The notes under the pieces were generated by a model. That model did no database searches. It was not told the DNA's origin and saw only the letters and a program-made list of their open reading frames with translations. Shown piece by piece: positions 9,130 through 21,583 of a stretch of 57,251 bases of DNA. The translations under genes and the position numbers were made by a program. Position 1 is the stretch's first letter. Every line of letters starts with the position of its first letter. Origin of the DNA: Streptomyces sp. NRRL S-340 (lineage in GTDB: Bacteria; Actinomycetota; Actinomycetes; Streptomycetales; Streptomycetaceae). Where the stretch lies: NCBI RefSeq assembly GCF_000720185.1, contig NZ_JOIY01000045.1:1-57251 (forward strand), given 5' to 3'.

Positions 9130-10116
9130 GTGGACATCGACATGAGCGCCCTGCGGGGCTTGGTGCGGGAGAAGGAGATCTCCTTCGACCTGCTGGTCGA
9201 GGCGATCGAGTCGGCCCTCCTCATCGCCTACCACCGCACCGAGGGAAGCCGCCGCCACGCGCGCGTGGAGCTGAACCGGGAGACCGGCCATGTGACCGTG
9301 TGGGCGAAGGAGGACCCCGAGGACCTCGAGGAGGGCCAGGAGGCCCGCGAGTTCGACGACACCCCGTCCGGCTTCGGCCGTATCGCCGCCACCACCGCCA
9401 AGCAGGTCATCCTGCAGCGGCTGCGCGACGCCGAGGACGACGCGACGCTCGGCGAGTACGCCGGCCGCGAGGGGGACATCGTCACCGGCGTGGTCCAGCA
9501 GGGCCGCGACCCGAAGAACGTCCTGGTGGACATCGGCAAGCTGGAGGCCATCCTGCCCGTGCAGGAGCAGGTCCCCGGCGAGACGTACCCGCACGGCATG
9601 CGCCTGCGGTCGTACGTCGTGCGGGTGGCCAAGGGTGTGCGGGGTCCCTCCGTCACCCTTTCGCGCACGCACCCCAACCTGGTGAAGAAGCTCTTCGCCC
9701 TGGAGGTGCCCGAGATCGCGGACGGCTCCGTCGAGATCGCGGCGATCGCCCGTGAGGCCGGTCACCGTACGAAGATCGCGGTCCGCTCCACCCGTTCGGG
9801 CCTGAACGCCAAGGGCGCCTGCATCGGCCCCATGGGCGGCCGGGTGCGCAACGTCATGGGCGAGCTGAACGGCGAGAAGATCGACATCGTCGACTGGTCG
9901 GACGACCCGGCCGAGATGGTGGCGAACGCGCTGTCCCCGGCCCGTGTCTCCAAGGTGGACGTCGTGGACCTGGCGGCCCGTTCCGCCCGGGTGACCGTGC
10001 CGGACTACCAGCTGTCCCTGGCGATCGGCAAGGAGGGCCAGAACGCCCGCCTCGCCGCCCGTCTGACCGGCTGGCGCATCGACATCCGGCCGGACACCGA
10101 GCAGGCCGGGGAATAG
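9130..10116 (+). CDS. nusA: Transcription termination/antitermination factor NusA
   Basis: 328 residues: N-terminal RNA-polymerase-binding domain (about 1-105), S1 domain (about 110-180, [11 protein letters not shown]), then two KH domains (about 185-328) with RTKIAVRS and [19 protein letters not shown]. The acidic C-terminal repeats of enterobacterial NusA are absent, as in other actinobacteria. NusA modulates pausing, Rho-dependent termination and rRNA antitermination. The GTG at 9130 follows a purine-rich GAGGAGGAGG that lies inside the end of rimP; an ATG four codons in is an alternative start. Confidence 0.96.
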   Translation: MDIDMSALRGLVREKEISFDLLVEAIESALLIAYHRTEGSRRHARVELNRETGHVTVWAKEDPEDLEEGQEAREFDDTPSGFGRIAATTAKQVILQRLRDAEDDATLGEYAGREGDIVTGVVQQGRDPKNVLVDIGKLEAILPVQEQVPGETYPHGMRLRSYVVRVAKGVRGPSVTLSRTHPNLVKKLFALEVPEIADGSVEIAAIAREAGHRTKIAVRSTRSGLNAKGACIGPMGGRVRNVMGELNGEKIDIVDWSDDPAEMVANALSPARVSKVDVVDLAARSARVTVPDYQLSLAIGKEGQNARLAARLTGWRIDIRPDTEQAGE

Positions 10117-10206
10117 ATCCGGTCGGTACGGCGCTCGGAACACGACAACAGTCGTTCGAATCCTGCCCCAAAGGGGTGAGGTGCGCGCGGGGAGGTAGAC
10201 TTAAGG

Positions 10207-10503
10207 GTGTCTGGCCGGACGCAGGCCCGCGCATGCCCTGAACGCACCTGTGTGGGGTGCCGGGAGCGAGCGGCCAAGACGGAACTGCTGCGCATCGTGG
10301 CGGTCGAGGGCGAGTGCGCCCCCGATCCTCGCGGTACGCTGCCCGGCCGGGGTGCGTATGTGCATCCCGCCCTGGTCTGTCTCGACCAGGCGGTTCGCCG
10401 CCGGGCGTTCACGCGGGCGTTGCGTGCCCCGGGAGCGCTCGACACAAAGGCGTTGCGCCGGTACGTCGAGCGGACGACAGTTGCCGAGCAGGCAACACGG
10501 TAG
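10207..10503 (+). CDS. ylxR: YlxR-family (DUF448) RNA-binding protein
   Basis: 98 residues with the YlxR signature RTCVGCRERAAKTELLRIV near the start and PGRGAYVHP in the middle, followed by a basic helix. The family is a small nucleic-acid-binding or nucleoid-associated protein, almost always between nusA and infB, as here. GGAGGT lies about ten bases before the GTG start. The role in Streptomyces is not certain. Confidence 0.92.
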   Translation: MSGRTQARACPERTCVGCRERAAKTELLRIVAVEGECAPDPRGTLPGRGAYVHPALVCLDQAVRRRAFTRALRAPGALDTKALRRYVERTTVAEQATR

Positions 10504-10653
10504 GAAGACGTGTCGTGCGGAACCCCCCGTGCGGCCTGGTACCTCGCGAGTCGAAAGCAGGTCGAGATTGCGATGAGCACTCGATGAGTACGCGATGAGT
10601 ACGCCCATGAACTAGCGACGGTCCGGCCGCAACCCGGACCTCAAAGGAGCGAA

Positions 10654-13740
<3,087 letters not shown>

Positions 13741-13758
13741 CACCCCACGGAACACCGG

Positions 13759-13793
13759 CACCGGCCGACGGGACTGCTTCCCGTCGGCCGGTG
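13759..13793 (+). terminator. Hairpin terminator after infB
   Basis: A perfect 15-bp stem (13759-13773 with 13779-13793) and a five-base loop begin 18 bases after the infB stop. No U-run follows. It probably ends or attenuates the nusA-infB transcript before the ylxP-rbfA-truB genes. Confidence 0.85.
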
Positions 13794-13942
13794 CGCCGCG
13801 TCCGGGACCTGCCCGTCGCCGGGCCGGCGGGAGACAAACCCCGTCGAGTCACCGCCGGGTTCGCGGTACCGTTCTTGATGTCCCTGCCCGTCTCGAAGGC
13901 AGGACCATCGACCCCGTACCGGCGGGCAACCCGGACACACAC

Positions 13943-14239
13943 ATGTACGTGGGGACGCTGTCCTTCGACCTCCTCCTCGGCGACGTCCACTCGCTGAAGG
14001 AGAAGCGCTCCGTCGTCCGCCCGATCGTCGCCGAGCTGCAGCGCAAGTACGCGGTGAGCGCGGCCGAGGTGGACCACATGAACCTCCACCGGCGGGCCGT
14101 CATCGGGCTCGCCGCGGTCTCGGGCGACGCGGCACACCTGACCGACGTACTGGACCGGTGCGAGCGGCTGGTCGCCGGGCGTCCCGAGGTGGAGCTGCTG
14201 TCCGTCAGACGGCGCTTCCACGGCGAGGACGACGACTGA
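13943..14239 (+). CDS. DUF503 (YlxP-like) protein
   Basis: 98 residues: MYVGTLSFDLLLGDVHSLKEKRSVVRP is the family signature, followed by a ferredoxin-like alpha/beta fold. DUF503 proteins sit between infB and rbfA in many Gram-positive bacteria and are suspected to help ribosome assembly; this is inference. The ATG at 13943 has no strong Shine-Dalgarno sequence. Confidence 0.9.
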   Translation: MYVGTLSFDLLLGDVHSLKEKRSVVRPIVAELQRKYAVSAAEVDHMNLHRRAVIGLAAVSGDAAHLTDVLDRCERLVAGRPEVELLSVRRRFHGEDDD

Positions 14240-14306
14240 CGCCGGCGGACCGCACCGACCGCACCACACCACAGAACGTAGAAGAGAAAGAACGGGAGAC
14301 GGACCA

Positions 14307-14768
14307 GTGGCCGACAACGCGCGGGCGAAAAGGCTGGCGGACCTCATCCGAGAGGTGGTGGCCCAGAAGCTGCAGCGCGGGATCAAGGACCCGCGGCTCG
14401 GCTCGCACGTCACCATCACGGACACCAGGGTCACGGGCGACCTGCGGGAGGCGACCGTCTTCTACACGGTCTACGGCGACGACGAGGAGCGCGCGGCCGC
14501 CGCGGCCGGGCTGGAGAGCGCCAAGGGCATCCTGCGCTCCGAGGTCGGCCGCGCGGCCGGGGTGAAGTTCACCCCGACGCTCGCCTTTGTCGCGGACGCC
14601 CTCCCGGACACCGCCCGGACCATCGAGGACCTGCTCGACAAGGCGCGCCAGTCCGACGCCAAGGTGCGGGAGGCGTCCGCGGGCGCCCCCTACGCCGGCG
14701 GCGCGGACCCCTACCGCAAGCCGGGCTCCGAGGACGACGCCGACGAGACGGACGACAGCACCGAATGA
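14307..14768 (+). CDS. rbfA: Ribosome-binding factor A
   Basis: A 153-residue, single KH-like domain 16S-maturation factor. AKRLADLIREVVAQKLQ at the start and the LGSHVTITDTRVTGDLREATVFYTVYG strand-turn are RbfA signatures. RbfA acts on the 5' helix of 16S rRNA during late 30S assembly. The C-terminal 40 residues are an acidic, probably disordered tail. The GTG at 14307 has GGAGA upstream. The stop overlaps the truB start by four bases. Confidence 0.95.
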   Translation: MADNARAKRLADLIREVVAQKLQRGIKDPRLGSHVTITDTRVTGDLREATVFYTVYGDDEERAAAAAGLESAKGILRSEVGRAAGVKFTPTLAFVADALPDTARTIEDLLDKARQSDAKVREASAGAPYAGGADPYRKPGSEDDADETDDSTE

Positions 14769-15670
14769 CCAGCAAGCCCACCCCGCCCGACGGCCTCGTC
14801 ATCGTCGACAAGCCGTCGGGCTTCACCTCGCACGACGTCGTGGCCAAGATGCGGGGGATCGCCAGGACCCGCCGCATCGGCCACGCCGGCACCCTCGACC
14901 CCATGGCGACCGGGGTCCTCGTTCTCGGTGTGGAGAAGGCCACCAAGCTCCTCGGCCACCTCGCACTGACCGAGAAGGAGTACGTCGGCACCGTCCGCCT
15001 CGGCCAGAACACGCTCACCGACGACGCAGAGGGGGAGATCACCTCCTGCGCCGACGCCTCCAAGGTCACCCGCGAGGCCGTCGACACCGCCGTCGCGAAG
15101 CTGACCGGCGACATCATGCAGGTGCCGTCCAAGGTCAGCGCCATCAAGATCAACGGCGTCCGGTCGTACAAGCGGGCCCGCGACGGCGAGGAGTTCGAGA
15201 TCCCGGCCCGGCCGGTGACCGTCTCCTCCTTCCAGGTGTACGACGTCCGGGACGCCGTCGCCGAGGACGGCACCGCCCTGCTCGACCTCGTCGTCTCGGT
15301 GGTCTGCTCCTCCGGCACCTACATCCGCGCCCTCGCCCGCGACCTGGGCGCCGACCTCGGCGTCGGCGGCCACCTCACGGCGCTGCGGCGCACCCGCGTG
15401 GGGCCGTACAAGCTGGACGCCGCGAAGACGCTCGACCAGCTCCAGAAGGAGCTGACCGTCATGCCCGTCGCCGAAGCGGCCGGCGCCGCCTTCCCGCGCT
15501 GGGACGTCGACGCGCGGCGCGCCCGGCTGCTCACCAACGGTGTGCGGCTGGAGATGCCCGAGGTGTACGCGGGCGCCGGTGCCGTCGCCGTCTTCGACCC
15601 CCAGGGACGCTTCCTCGCGCTCGTGGAGGAGCAGCGGGGCAAGGCCAAGAGCCTGGCCGTCTTCGGCTGA
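14765..15670 (+). CDS. truB: tRNA pseudouridine-55 synthase TruB
   Basis: 301 residues. The catalytic motif RIGHAGTLDPMATGVL places the nucleophile at Asp45, followed by KLTGDIMQVPSKVSAIKINGVRSYKRAR and CSSGTYIRALARDLG. It converts U55 of the T-loop of tRNAs to pseudouridine. The C-terminal PUA-like segment is short. The ATG overlaps the rbfA stop (ATGA), so translation is coupled. A 15-bp hairpin follows at 15724-15773. Confidence 0.96.
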   Translation: MTSKPTPPDGLVIVDKPSGFTSHDVVAKMRGIARTRRIGHAGTLDPMATGVLVLGVEKATKLLGHLALTEKEYVGTVRLGQNTLTDDAEGEITSCADASKVTREAVDTAVAKLTGDIMQVPSKVSAIKINGVRSYKRARDGEEFEIPARPVTVSSFQVYDVRDAVAEDGTALLDLVVSVVCSSGTYIRALARDLGADLGVGGHLTALRRTRVGPYKLDAAKTLDQLQKELTVMPVAEAAGAAFPRWDVDARRARLLTNGVRLEMPEVYAGAGAVAVFDPQGRFLALVEEQRGKAKSLAVFG

Positions 15671-15723
15671 CCCCGCCGGGCGGCCCGGCGACGCCCTTCC
15701 GGCCGGGCGGCCCGGCAGCCTGC

Positions 15724-15773
15724 CCGTGGAGCGGCGGCTGCGGCACGGGCGTTCCCCGGCCGCCGCTCCACGG
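15724..15773 (+). terminator. Hairpin terminator after truB
   Basis: A perfect 15-bp stem (15724-15738 with 15759-15773) with a 20-base loop, 53 bases after the truB stop. The rest of the 15671-16014 gap is the upstream region of the next gene; I see a possible TACCGT -10-like element but no convincing -35. Confidence 0.75.
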
Positions 15774-16014
15774 TCCCCCCTCGGTTCCCCCACCCCCAGG
15801 GTTTATCCAGCGACCCCCGGCTGTTCACCCGACCGTGCGGGCGCTCGGAGTGAACCGAGGGAGCGCAAGGGGGCGCGTTCGCCTCGTGATCTTCCCCGCT
15901 GATCGTTCCGTGCCTACCGTCGAGGTCAGGGCGCGCCCCGGACATCGGCGCGGCCCGGGCGGGCCGGGTGTGGCCCGGCGGAGCCGGACGGGGGCACGGC
16001 GGGGAGGTCGGAGC

Positions 16015-19000
16015 ATGGCAGCAGGGGCCCAGCGGCCGACGGCCGCGACCGGCCGGGGACACCGGACCACCGCCCGGACCCCGGCGGACACCCGGACCGG
16101 ACCGCCGCGCGGCACGCCGGACAGCACCTCCGACGGCGGCGGGCCCGGGGAACAGCGCGGCGGCGAGCACGCCCGGGGCACGGTGGCGCGCACCGCCCCG
16201 GACGCGGCACAGGCCCGCCACCTGGCGCACCTGGCCACCGCGGAGGCCCGTGACCGCCTTCTCGACGACGCCCTGGTGTGCGTCCGCGACCTGGCGGGCC
16301 GACCCCGCGGCACCGGCTTCGCCGCCGACCACCGGGGCACCGTGATCACCAGCCACGAGGCGGTCGACGGGCTCTCCCGCCTCGTGCTGCACGCGCGGGG
16401 CGCGGGCGACCGCACCTGCGTGGTGACCTCCGCGGCGGTGACCCCGCTGCCCGGGCTGGGCCTCGCACTCGTACGGGCCGAGGACCTGGACGTGCCGCCG
16501 CTTCCGGTGTCGGTGCGCGGCCGGGTGCGGACGGGGAGCTACGTGCGGATCGCCGCCGGCGGCTGGCGCGAGGCCCGCGTCCTGGGCACCACCACCGTGT
16601 CGTACCCGGCCACGGACCGCTTCCACCTCGTGGACGGCGCTCTGGAACTGGCGATCGGCACGGCGGGCCGGGACGCGCTCCGACGGGGCGGGGGAGCGGC
16701 CGGGGGGCCGGTTCTCGACCCGGAGACGGGCGCCGTGGTCGCGGTCCTGGGGACCGCCCTCCAGGCCGGCGACCGCGACACCGGCTTCGCGGTGCCACTG
16801 TCGGCCGACGACGGCCCCCTGGGCGAACTGCTCGCCCGCAACGCGGCGACCGTTCCCGCCTACGGCCCCGATCTGAATCTCGCAGGCGTCCTGGAACTCA
16901 CGGCCACCTCCGTGGCCCAGGACGCCCCGCGAGGAGCCCTGCCGGACCACGTGTCCGCCCCGGCGACGGCTCCGGCCGCCCCGCGGGCGGTGGAGTCCGC
17001 CACGGGGGCGGCCGTGCCCGGTACGGGGTCGGCGGTGTCGGGTACGGGGTCGTGGGCGTCCGGCCCGGGGCCGGTGGCGTCCGGTCCGGCGGCCGCCGGG
17101 TACGGCCCCGGGGCGACCGGGTGCGGACCGGCCGCGGCTCTGTCCGGGCCGCCGGTGGAGCGGGTCGCCGTGCTGCGGGAACTGGAGGCCTTCGAGCGCG
17201 GTGCCGCGGCCGTGCTCGGTCTGGTGGGTGCGCCCGGCAGCGGCCGTACCACCGAACTCGCCGCGCTGGCCGGGCGCCGCGCCCGGGGGGACGCGCCCGC
17301 GCCCACCCTGTGGCTGCGCGGTGCCGACCTGGACGGGGCCGACGCCTCGGTGGCGGACGCGGCGGGCCGTGCGCTGGACCGGGCGGCCCGGATCGTCGCG
17401 GCCGCCCGGGCGCCGCTGCCGGCCGACCTCACCGACCTCACCCCGGAGCGCGTGGCCCGCCTCGCCCGCGCGCACGGACGACCGCTGCTGCTCCTGCTGG
17501 ACGGCCCCGAGGAGATGCCGGCCGCCCTCGCCCACCGCCTCGACGAGTGGACCGGGACCACGGCGCGGTGGCTGCGCGGTACGGGAGCGCGGCTGGTGGT
17601 GGCGTGCCGGGACGAGTACTGGGAGGGGGCGGGTGCGTGGTTCCCGCCGGACCTGCTGCACACCCCGGCCCCGGCCGCACCGGACCGGAGCAGCGGCGCC
17701 GCACGCCCGGCGGCCGGCGCGGGGCGGCCGGTGGAGGCCGGTGCGAGGGATGACATCGGTGGGGGCATGGACGGCGGTCGGGAGACGGGCGCCGCCGGGC
17801 AGGTGGAGGCCGGCCGGGTGGGGGACGTCGGTCGGACGGGTGGCGCCGGCCGGGTGGAGGACGCCGACCGGGCCGTGGGCGCCGGCCGGGCCGTGGGCGC
17901 CGGCCGGAAGGATGCCGTCGGGTGGGCCGACGGGCCCAACCGCGAGGCAAGCACCGGGGCGGTCGGGAGCACCGGTCCGGCCGGAGGTGTCGGTCCCGCC
18001 GAGGGCGCCGTCGGGGGCCCAGGGGTCTTTGACGCCGCAGGTCCGGCGGCGACCGGCGCCGCCGTCGCCGGGAGGGCCGCCGAGGGAGCCGCCGGCGTGG
18101 GGCGGACCGCGGACCCGGGCACCCCGGCCCGTACCGGCCCCCCGCCGCCCTGCGTACGCCTCGGCGACCTGCGCCCGGCGGAGGCACGTGAGGCACGCGC
18201 CCGGTACGGCATCCCGGACGGCGCCCTGGCCGCGGCCGACGCCGGTCACCCCCTCACCCTCCGGCTCCTGGCCGAGGTCCGCGCGGCCCTGCCCGGCAGC
18301 GGAAGCCACCCGTGCCTCGACCGTGGCGACGTCCTCGCCGCCCACCTGGACCTGATGTGCCTGCGTATCGCCGTCCGCCTCGCCGCGGAGAACGACCTGC
18401 GCGGCACCGCGGTCCGCCGGCTGGCGGCGAAGGTCTCCGGCCAGGTGCACGAAGCCGCCCGCCGCAGTCTCGGCCCCGGCCGGGGCGAACTGGACCGGGC
18501 GACGTTCGAGGAGGTGTTCCCCTGGGGGCCCGCCCCCGCCCGCCTGGGCGGCGGCACCGGGTGGGCGTCCGCCGTCCTCACCGAAGGCCTCCTCGTCCCG
18601 GCGGGCGAGGGCTACCGCTTCGCGCACGAGGAACTCGCGGACTGGATCCAGGGCACCCACCTCGACCTGGACGAAGCCCTGCGCGTCCTGGTCCACCGGC
18701 GGCACGTCCCCGGCGAGCCGCACCGCCCGCTGCCGGTGCCGCACCACCGCATCGGCCCGGTCCTCCAGGCCCTCCTCCTGCTGGCCCGCCAGCACGGTCC
18801 CCGCCGGCTCGCCGTCCGGCTGGAGGAACTGCTGTGCGCCCTGGACGGCGATCCGCACTCCTGGTGGGCGTCGCGGCTGCTCGCCGGTGTCCTCCTGCGC
18901 GTCCCCGACGCGACGCCGTACGCCGGTGTGCTCAGGCTGCTCGCCGACCGGATCGGTGTGTGGCAGGAGTGCGGTCTGCCCGTGCCGGCCGGCTTCGGAC

Positions 19001-20457
19001 CGGAATTCTGGACCGCGCTGAACCTGCCGGTGACCGACCGCTGCGACCTGCTCCGCCGCCTCCTCGTGGCCGACGACCCGACACGGGACCCGGCCGGCAC
19101 ACCCGGCACGCGCCCCACCCCCGCGCCCGGCACGCGCCTCACCTCTGCCCCCGCGCCCGGCGCGCACCCCGCCCCTGCCGACGCCGCCGCCCCGACCGCT
19201 CTCCCTCGCCCTCCTCACCCCGCTCCACGGGACCGCCGCCCGCCCCGCCACCTCGACGCCCTCGCCCGCCTCCTGGCCGGCGACCCCGCCTCCGTGCGCC
19301 CGCACCTCACGGGCTGGTTCGACGACGAACGGCCGCTGCCCGCCGCCCCGCACGCCACCGTCGCCACGGCCGCCCAGGCTCTCCTCTACGCCCACCGGCA
19401 CCACGGCCCGGACGACCTCGCCGACACGCTCGCCGCCTGCGCGCACCCCCGGGCCGCCGAACTCCTGACCGCGCTCGCGGAGGAGGAACCGGCCGTGCTG
19501 TGCCGCGCCGTCGAGCGATGGGCGCACGACGAACGCCGGGACCGCCGCGCCAAGGCGGTGGAGTACGGACTGCTCACCTGTCCGCGCGCGCGGTCCGGAC
19601 CCGACCGCGCACTGCTGTGCCGCGCCGCCCTGGCCGTCCTCGCCCGGCCCGCCGACAGCGCCCTGCACGGCGGCGCGCTCGCCCTCCTGGTCTCGGACCC
19701 CGCCACCCGGGCCCGGTACCTGCCCCAGGCACTGCGGCACTTCGCGACCGGTGACGCGCAGATCCCGCCGAGCGCGCTGGCCCCCGCCCTCGCGACCCAC
19801 CCCGAGGCGGTCCTTGCCGCCTTCGGCGAACGGCTGCGGAACGGCCCCGACACCGGGGAGAGCCTGCGCACCCTCGTCGACGTCACCACGCCCGCCCTCG
19901 CCCGCCGCGTCGCGGCCGTCGTCCGCGAGGCGGTCGCGTGCCGGCCGGACACCGCCGGGACCGTCGCGGCCTATGTCGACGGGCGCCTGCGCCACGGACC
20001 GGTCGTCCGCCCGGTCCTGTCACCCCTGGTCAGCGGCCTCCTGGAGGACGGCCCCGCGCCCTTGCGGACGGCGCTCGGCGCCGCCCTGGCCGCCCCCGGT
20101 GACCCGGCAGCACCCGGTGCCCCCGCCTCCGACGCGCTGCGCCGGGAACTCCTCGGCCTCCTCCTCGCCCACGAGAGGGACCCGGCCGTGCTGGAAACGG
20201 TCCTGCGCACCGCCGCGCCCGGTGCCGAGGAGGATCTCCGGCACCTCGTGCACCGGGTCGGACTGCTGCTGGTACGCACCCCGGAAGGCGCGGCCGTGTT
20301 CGACCGCGCGCTCGTGGAGCTGGCCCGGGACGTCCCCGGCTTCGCCGCGCGGGTGGCCGGATGGCTCACCGGCTCCCCGTACGACTGGGCCGCCGTGGTG
20401 GGCCCCAGCGCCCGCCGGACGATCGAGCACCACGCCGGGGCACCGGTCCCCGCCTGA
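16015..20457 (+). CDS. Large protein: degenerate trypsin-like domain fused to a STAND-type P-loop NTPase and helical tail
   Basis: 1480 residues from ATG 16015, with GGGGAGG just upstream. Residues ~60-285 look like a trypsin fold: GTVITSHEAVDG (108-119), GLGLALVRAED and GAAGGPVLDPETGAVV (227-242). The triad positions read Glu115 for His, Gly149 for Asp and Ala229 for Ser, so it should be proteolytically dead. A Ser/Gly/Ala linker (~300-382) leads to an NTPase: Walker A GAPGSGRTT (405-413, Arg replacing Lys), Walker B LLLLLDGPEE (491-500), RLVVACRDEYW (526-536) and a STAND-like GHPL (744-747). A low-complexity insert occupies ~552-707. The rest (750-1480) is mostly helical, with a Pro-rich break at ~1023-1078. 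It probably stands alone between truB and ribF. I infer a signal-sensing switch; the ligand and output are unknown. Confidence 0.75.
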   Translation: MAAGAQRPTAATGRGHRTTARTPADTRTGPPRGTPDSTSDGGGPGEQRGGEHARGTVARTAPDAAQARHLAHLATAEARDRLLDDALVCVRDLAGRPRGTGFAADHRGTVITSHEAVDGLSRLVLHARGAGDRTCVVTSAAVTPLPGLGLALVRAEDLDVPPLPVSVRGRVRTGSYVRIAAGGWREARVLGTTTVSYPATDRFHLVDGALELAIGTAGRDALRRGGGAAGGPVLDPETGAVVAVLGTALQAGDRDTGFAVPLSADDGPLGELLARNAATVPAYGPDLNLAGVLELTATSVAQDAPRGALPDHVSAPATAPAAPRAVESATGAAVPGTGSAVSGTGSWASGPGPVASGPAAAGYGPGATGCGPAAALSGPPVERVAVLRELEAFERGAAAVLGLVGAPGSGRTTELAALAGRRARGDAPAPTLWLRGADLDGADASVADAAGRALDRAARIVAAARAPLPADLTDLTPERVARLARAHGRPLLLLLDGPEEMPAALAHRLDEWTGTTARWLRGTGARLVVACRDEYWEGAGAWFPPDLLHTPAPAAPDRSSGAARPAAGAGRPVEAGARDDIGGGMDGGRETGAAGQVEAGRVGDVGRTGGAGRVEDADRAVGAGRAVGAGRKDAVGWADGPNREASTGAVGSTGPAGGVGPAEGAVGGPGVFDAAGPAATGAAVAGRAAEGAAGVGRTADPGTPARTGPPPPCVRLGDLRPAEAREARARYGIPDGALAAADAGHPLTLRLLAEVRAALPGSGSHPCLDRGDVLAAHLDLMCLRIAVRLAAENDLRGTAVRRLAAKVSGQVHEAARRSLGPGRGELDRATFEEVFPWGPAPARLGGGTGWASAVLTEGLLVPAGEGYRFAHEELADWIQGTHLDLDEALRVLVHRRHVPGEPHRPLPVPHHRIGPVLQALLLLARQHGPRRLAVRLEELLCALDGDPHSWWASRLLAGVLLRVPDATPYAGVLRLLADRIGVWQECGLPVPAGFGPEFWTALNLPVTDRCDLLRRLLVADDPTRDPAGTPGTRPTPAPGTRLTSAPAPGAHPAPADAAAPTALPRPPHPAPRDRRPPRHLDALARLLAGDPASVRPHLTGWFDDERPLPAAPHATVATAAQALLYAHRHHGPDDLADTLAACAHPRAAELLTALAEEEPAVLCRAVERWAHDERRDRRAKAVEYGLLTCPRARSGPDRALLCRAALAVLARPADSALHGGALALLVSDPATRARYLPQALRHFATGDAQIPPSALAPALATHPEAVLAAFGERLRNGPDTGESLRTLVDVTTPALARRVAAVVREAVACRPDTAGTVAAYVDGRLRHGPVVRPVLSPLVSGLLEDGPAPLRTALGAALAAPGDPAAPGAPASDALRRELLGLLLAHERDPAVLETVLRTAAPGAEEDLRHLVHRVGLLLVRTPEGAAVFDRALVELARDVPGFAARVAGWLTGSPYDWAAVVGPSARRTIEHHAGAPVPA
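17871..17906. repeat. Perfect 18-bp tandem duplication inside the STAND gene
   Basis: Two exact copies of an 18-base unit (17871-17888 and 17889-17906) encode repeated AVGAGR. They lie in the ~470-base low-complexity insert (about 17670-18135), which also has many looser Gly-Arg-Val repeats. The insert keeps the reading frame and looks like slippage expansion. Confidence 0.8.
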
Positions 20458-20563
20458 CGCCGCACGGGTCCGCACGTGCGCCGGGTCACAGCGCCCATGC
20501 CGATGCGGGCGCGCGACGCCGGGCATGGCACCCTTAGACCTGCGGACAAGGCAGCAAGGCGAC

Positions 20564-20585
20564 CTAGGCAACGGCATCTAGGCAA
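20564..20585. repeat. Direct repeat CTAGGCAA in the ribF leader
   Basis: CTAGGCAA occurs at 20564-20571 and again at 20578-20585, 14 bases apart, about 32 bases before the ribF start. It could be a protein-binding site or chance. Confidence 0.35.
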
Positions 20586-20616
20586 TACGGACACGGTTCG
20601 ACGAGGAGCGGTCACA

Positions 20617-21573
20617 GTGCAGCGCTGGCGTGGCTTGGAGGACATCCCCCAGGACTGGGGGCGCAGCGTCGTCACCATCGGCTCCTACGACGGAGTCCAC
20701 CGCGGCCACCAGCTCATCATCGAGCACGCCGTGAACCGCGCCCGCGAGCTGGGCGTGCCCTCCGTCGTCGTCACCTTCGACCCGCACCCCAGCGAGGTCG
20801 TGCGCCCCGGCAGCCACCCGCCGCTGCTCGCCCCCCACCACCGCCGCGCCGAGCTGATGGCGGAGCTGGGTGTGGACGCGGTGCTCGTCCTGCCCTTCAC
20901 CACCGAGTTCTCGCAGCTGTCCCCGGCCGACTTCGTCGTCAAGGTGCTGGTCGACAAGCTGCACGCCAAGGCGGTCGTCGAGGGCCCGAACTTCCGCTTC
21001 GGGCACCGGGCCGCGGGGAACGTCGACTTCCTCGTCGACCAGGGCAAGCTCTACGACTTCGAGGTCGAGGTCGTCGACCTGTACGTCACCGGGGACGCGG
21101 GCGGCGGCGAGCCGTTCTCCTCCACGCTGACGCGGCGGCTGGTCGCCGAGGGCGACGTCACGGGCGCCCGTGAGATCCTCGGCCGCCCGCACCGGGTGGA
21201 GGGCGTGGTCGTCCGGGGCGCCCAGCGGGGACGCGAACTGGGCTTCCCCACGGCCAACGTCGAAACCCTCCCGCACACCGCGATCCCCGCCGACGGCGTC
21301 TACGCCGGCTACCTCCACGCCCAGGGCGAGGCGATGCCGGCTGCCGTCTCCGTCGGCACGAACCCGCAGTTCGACGGCACCGAGCGCACCGTCGAGGCGT
21401 ACGCGATCGACCGCGTCGGCCTCGACCTGTACGGCCTGCACGTCGCCGTCGACTTCCTGGCCTTCGTCCGCGGCCAGGCCAAGTTCGACTCCCTCGAGGC
21501 CCTGCTCGAAACCATGGCCGAGGACGTCAAGAAGTGCCGCGAGATCATCGCGGCCGACGACCAGCAGCGCTGA
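20617..21573 (+). CDS. ribF: Bifunctional riboflavin kinase / FMN adenylyltransferase
   Basis: 318 residues. The N-terminal adenylyltransferase has GSYDGVHRGHQ (an HxGH nucleotidyltransferase motif) and VVTFDPHPSEVVRPGSHP. The C-terminal riboflavin kinase has GRELGFPTANVE and a final helix. It makes FMN and then FAD, including the FAD used by ThyX encoded later in the window. GAGGAG lies about nine bases before the GTG start. No FMN riboswitch-like conserved core is visible upstream. The gene converges on the opp operon across a repeat-rich gap. Confidence 0.96.
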   Translation: MQRWRGLEDIPQDWGRSVVTIGSYDGVHRGHQLIIEHAVNRARELGVPSVVVTFDPHPSEVVRPGSHPPLLAPHHRRAELMAELGVDAVLVLPFTTEFSQLSPADFVVKVLVDKLHAKAVVEGPNFRFGHRAAGNVDFLVDQGKLYDFEVEVVDLYVTGDAGGGEPFSSTLTRRLVAEGDVTGAREILGRPHRVEGVVVRGAQRGRELGFPTANVETLPHTAIPADGVYAGYLHAQGEAMPAAVSVGTNPQFDGTERTVEAYAIDRVGLDLYGLHVAVDFLAFVRGQAKFDSLEALLETMAEDVKKCREIIAADDQQR

Positions 21574-21583
21574 CGGACGCGCC

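Noticed and set aside
15319..19995. A ~1560-codon open frame antisense to truB and the STAND gene
   Set aside because: It crosses two sense genes and a terminator, has no ribosome site or recognisable motifs, and mirrors codon bias only.
20458..20616. An FMN riboswitch upstream of ribF
   Set aside because: The 159-base leader lacks the conserved AGGGTGAAATTCCG-type core and the multi-helix layout.
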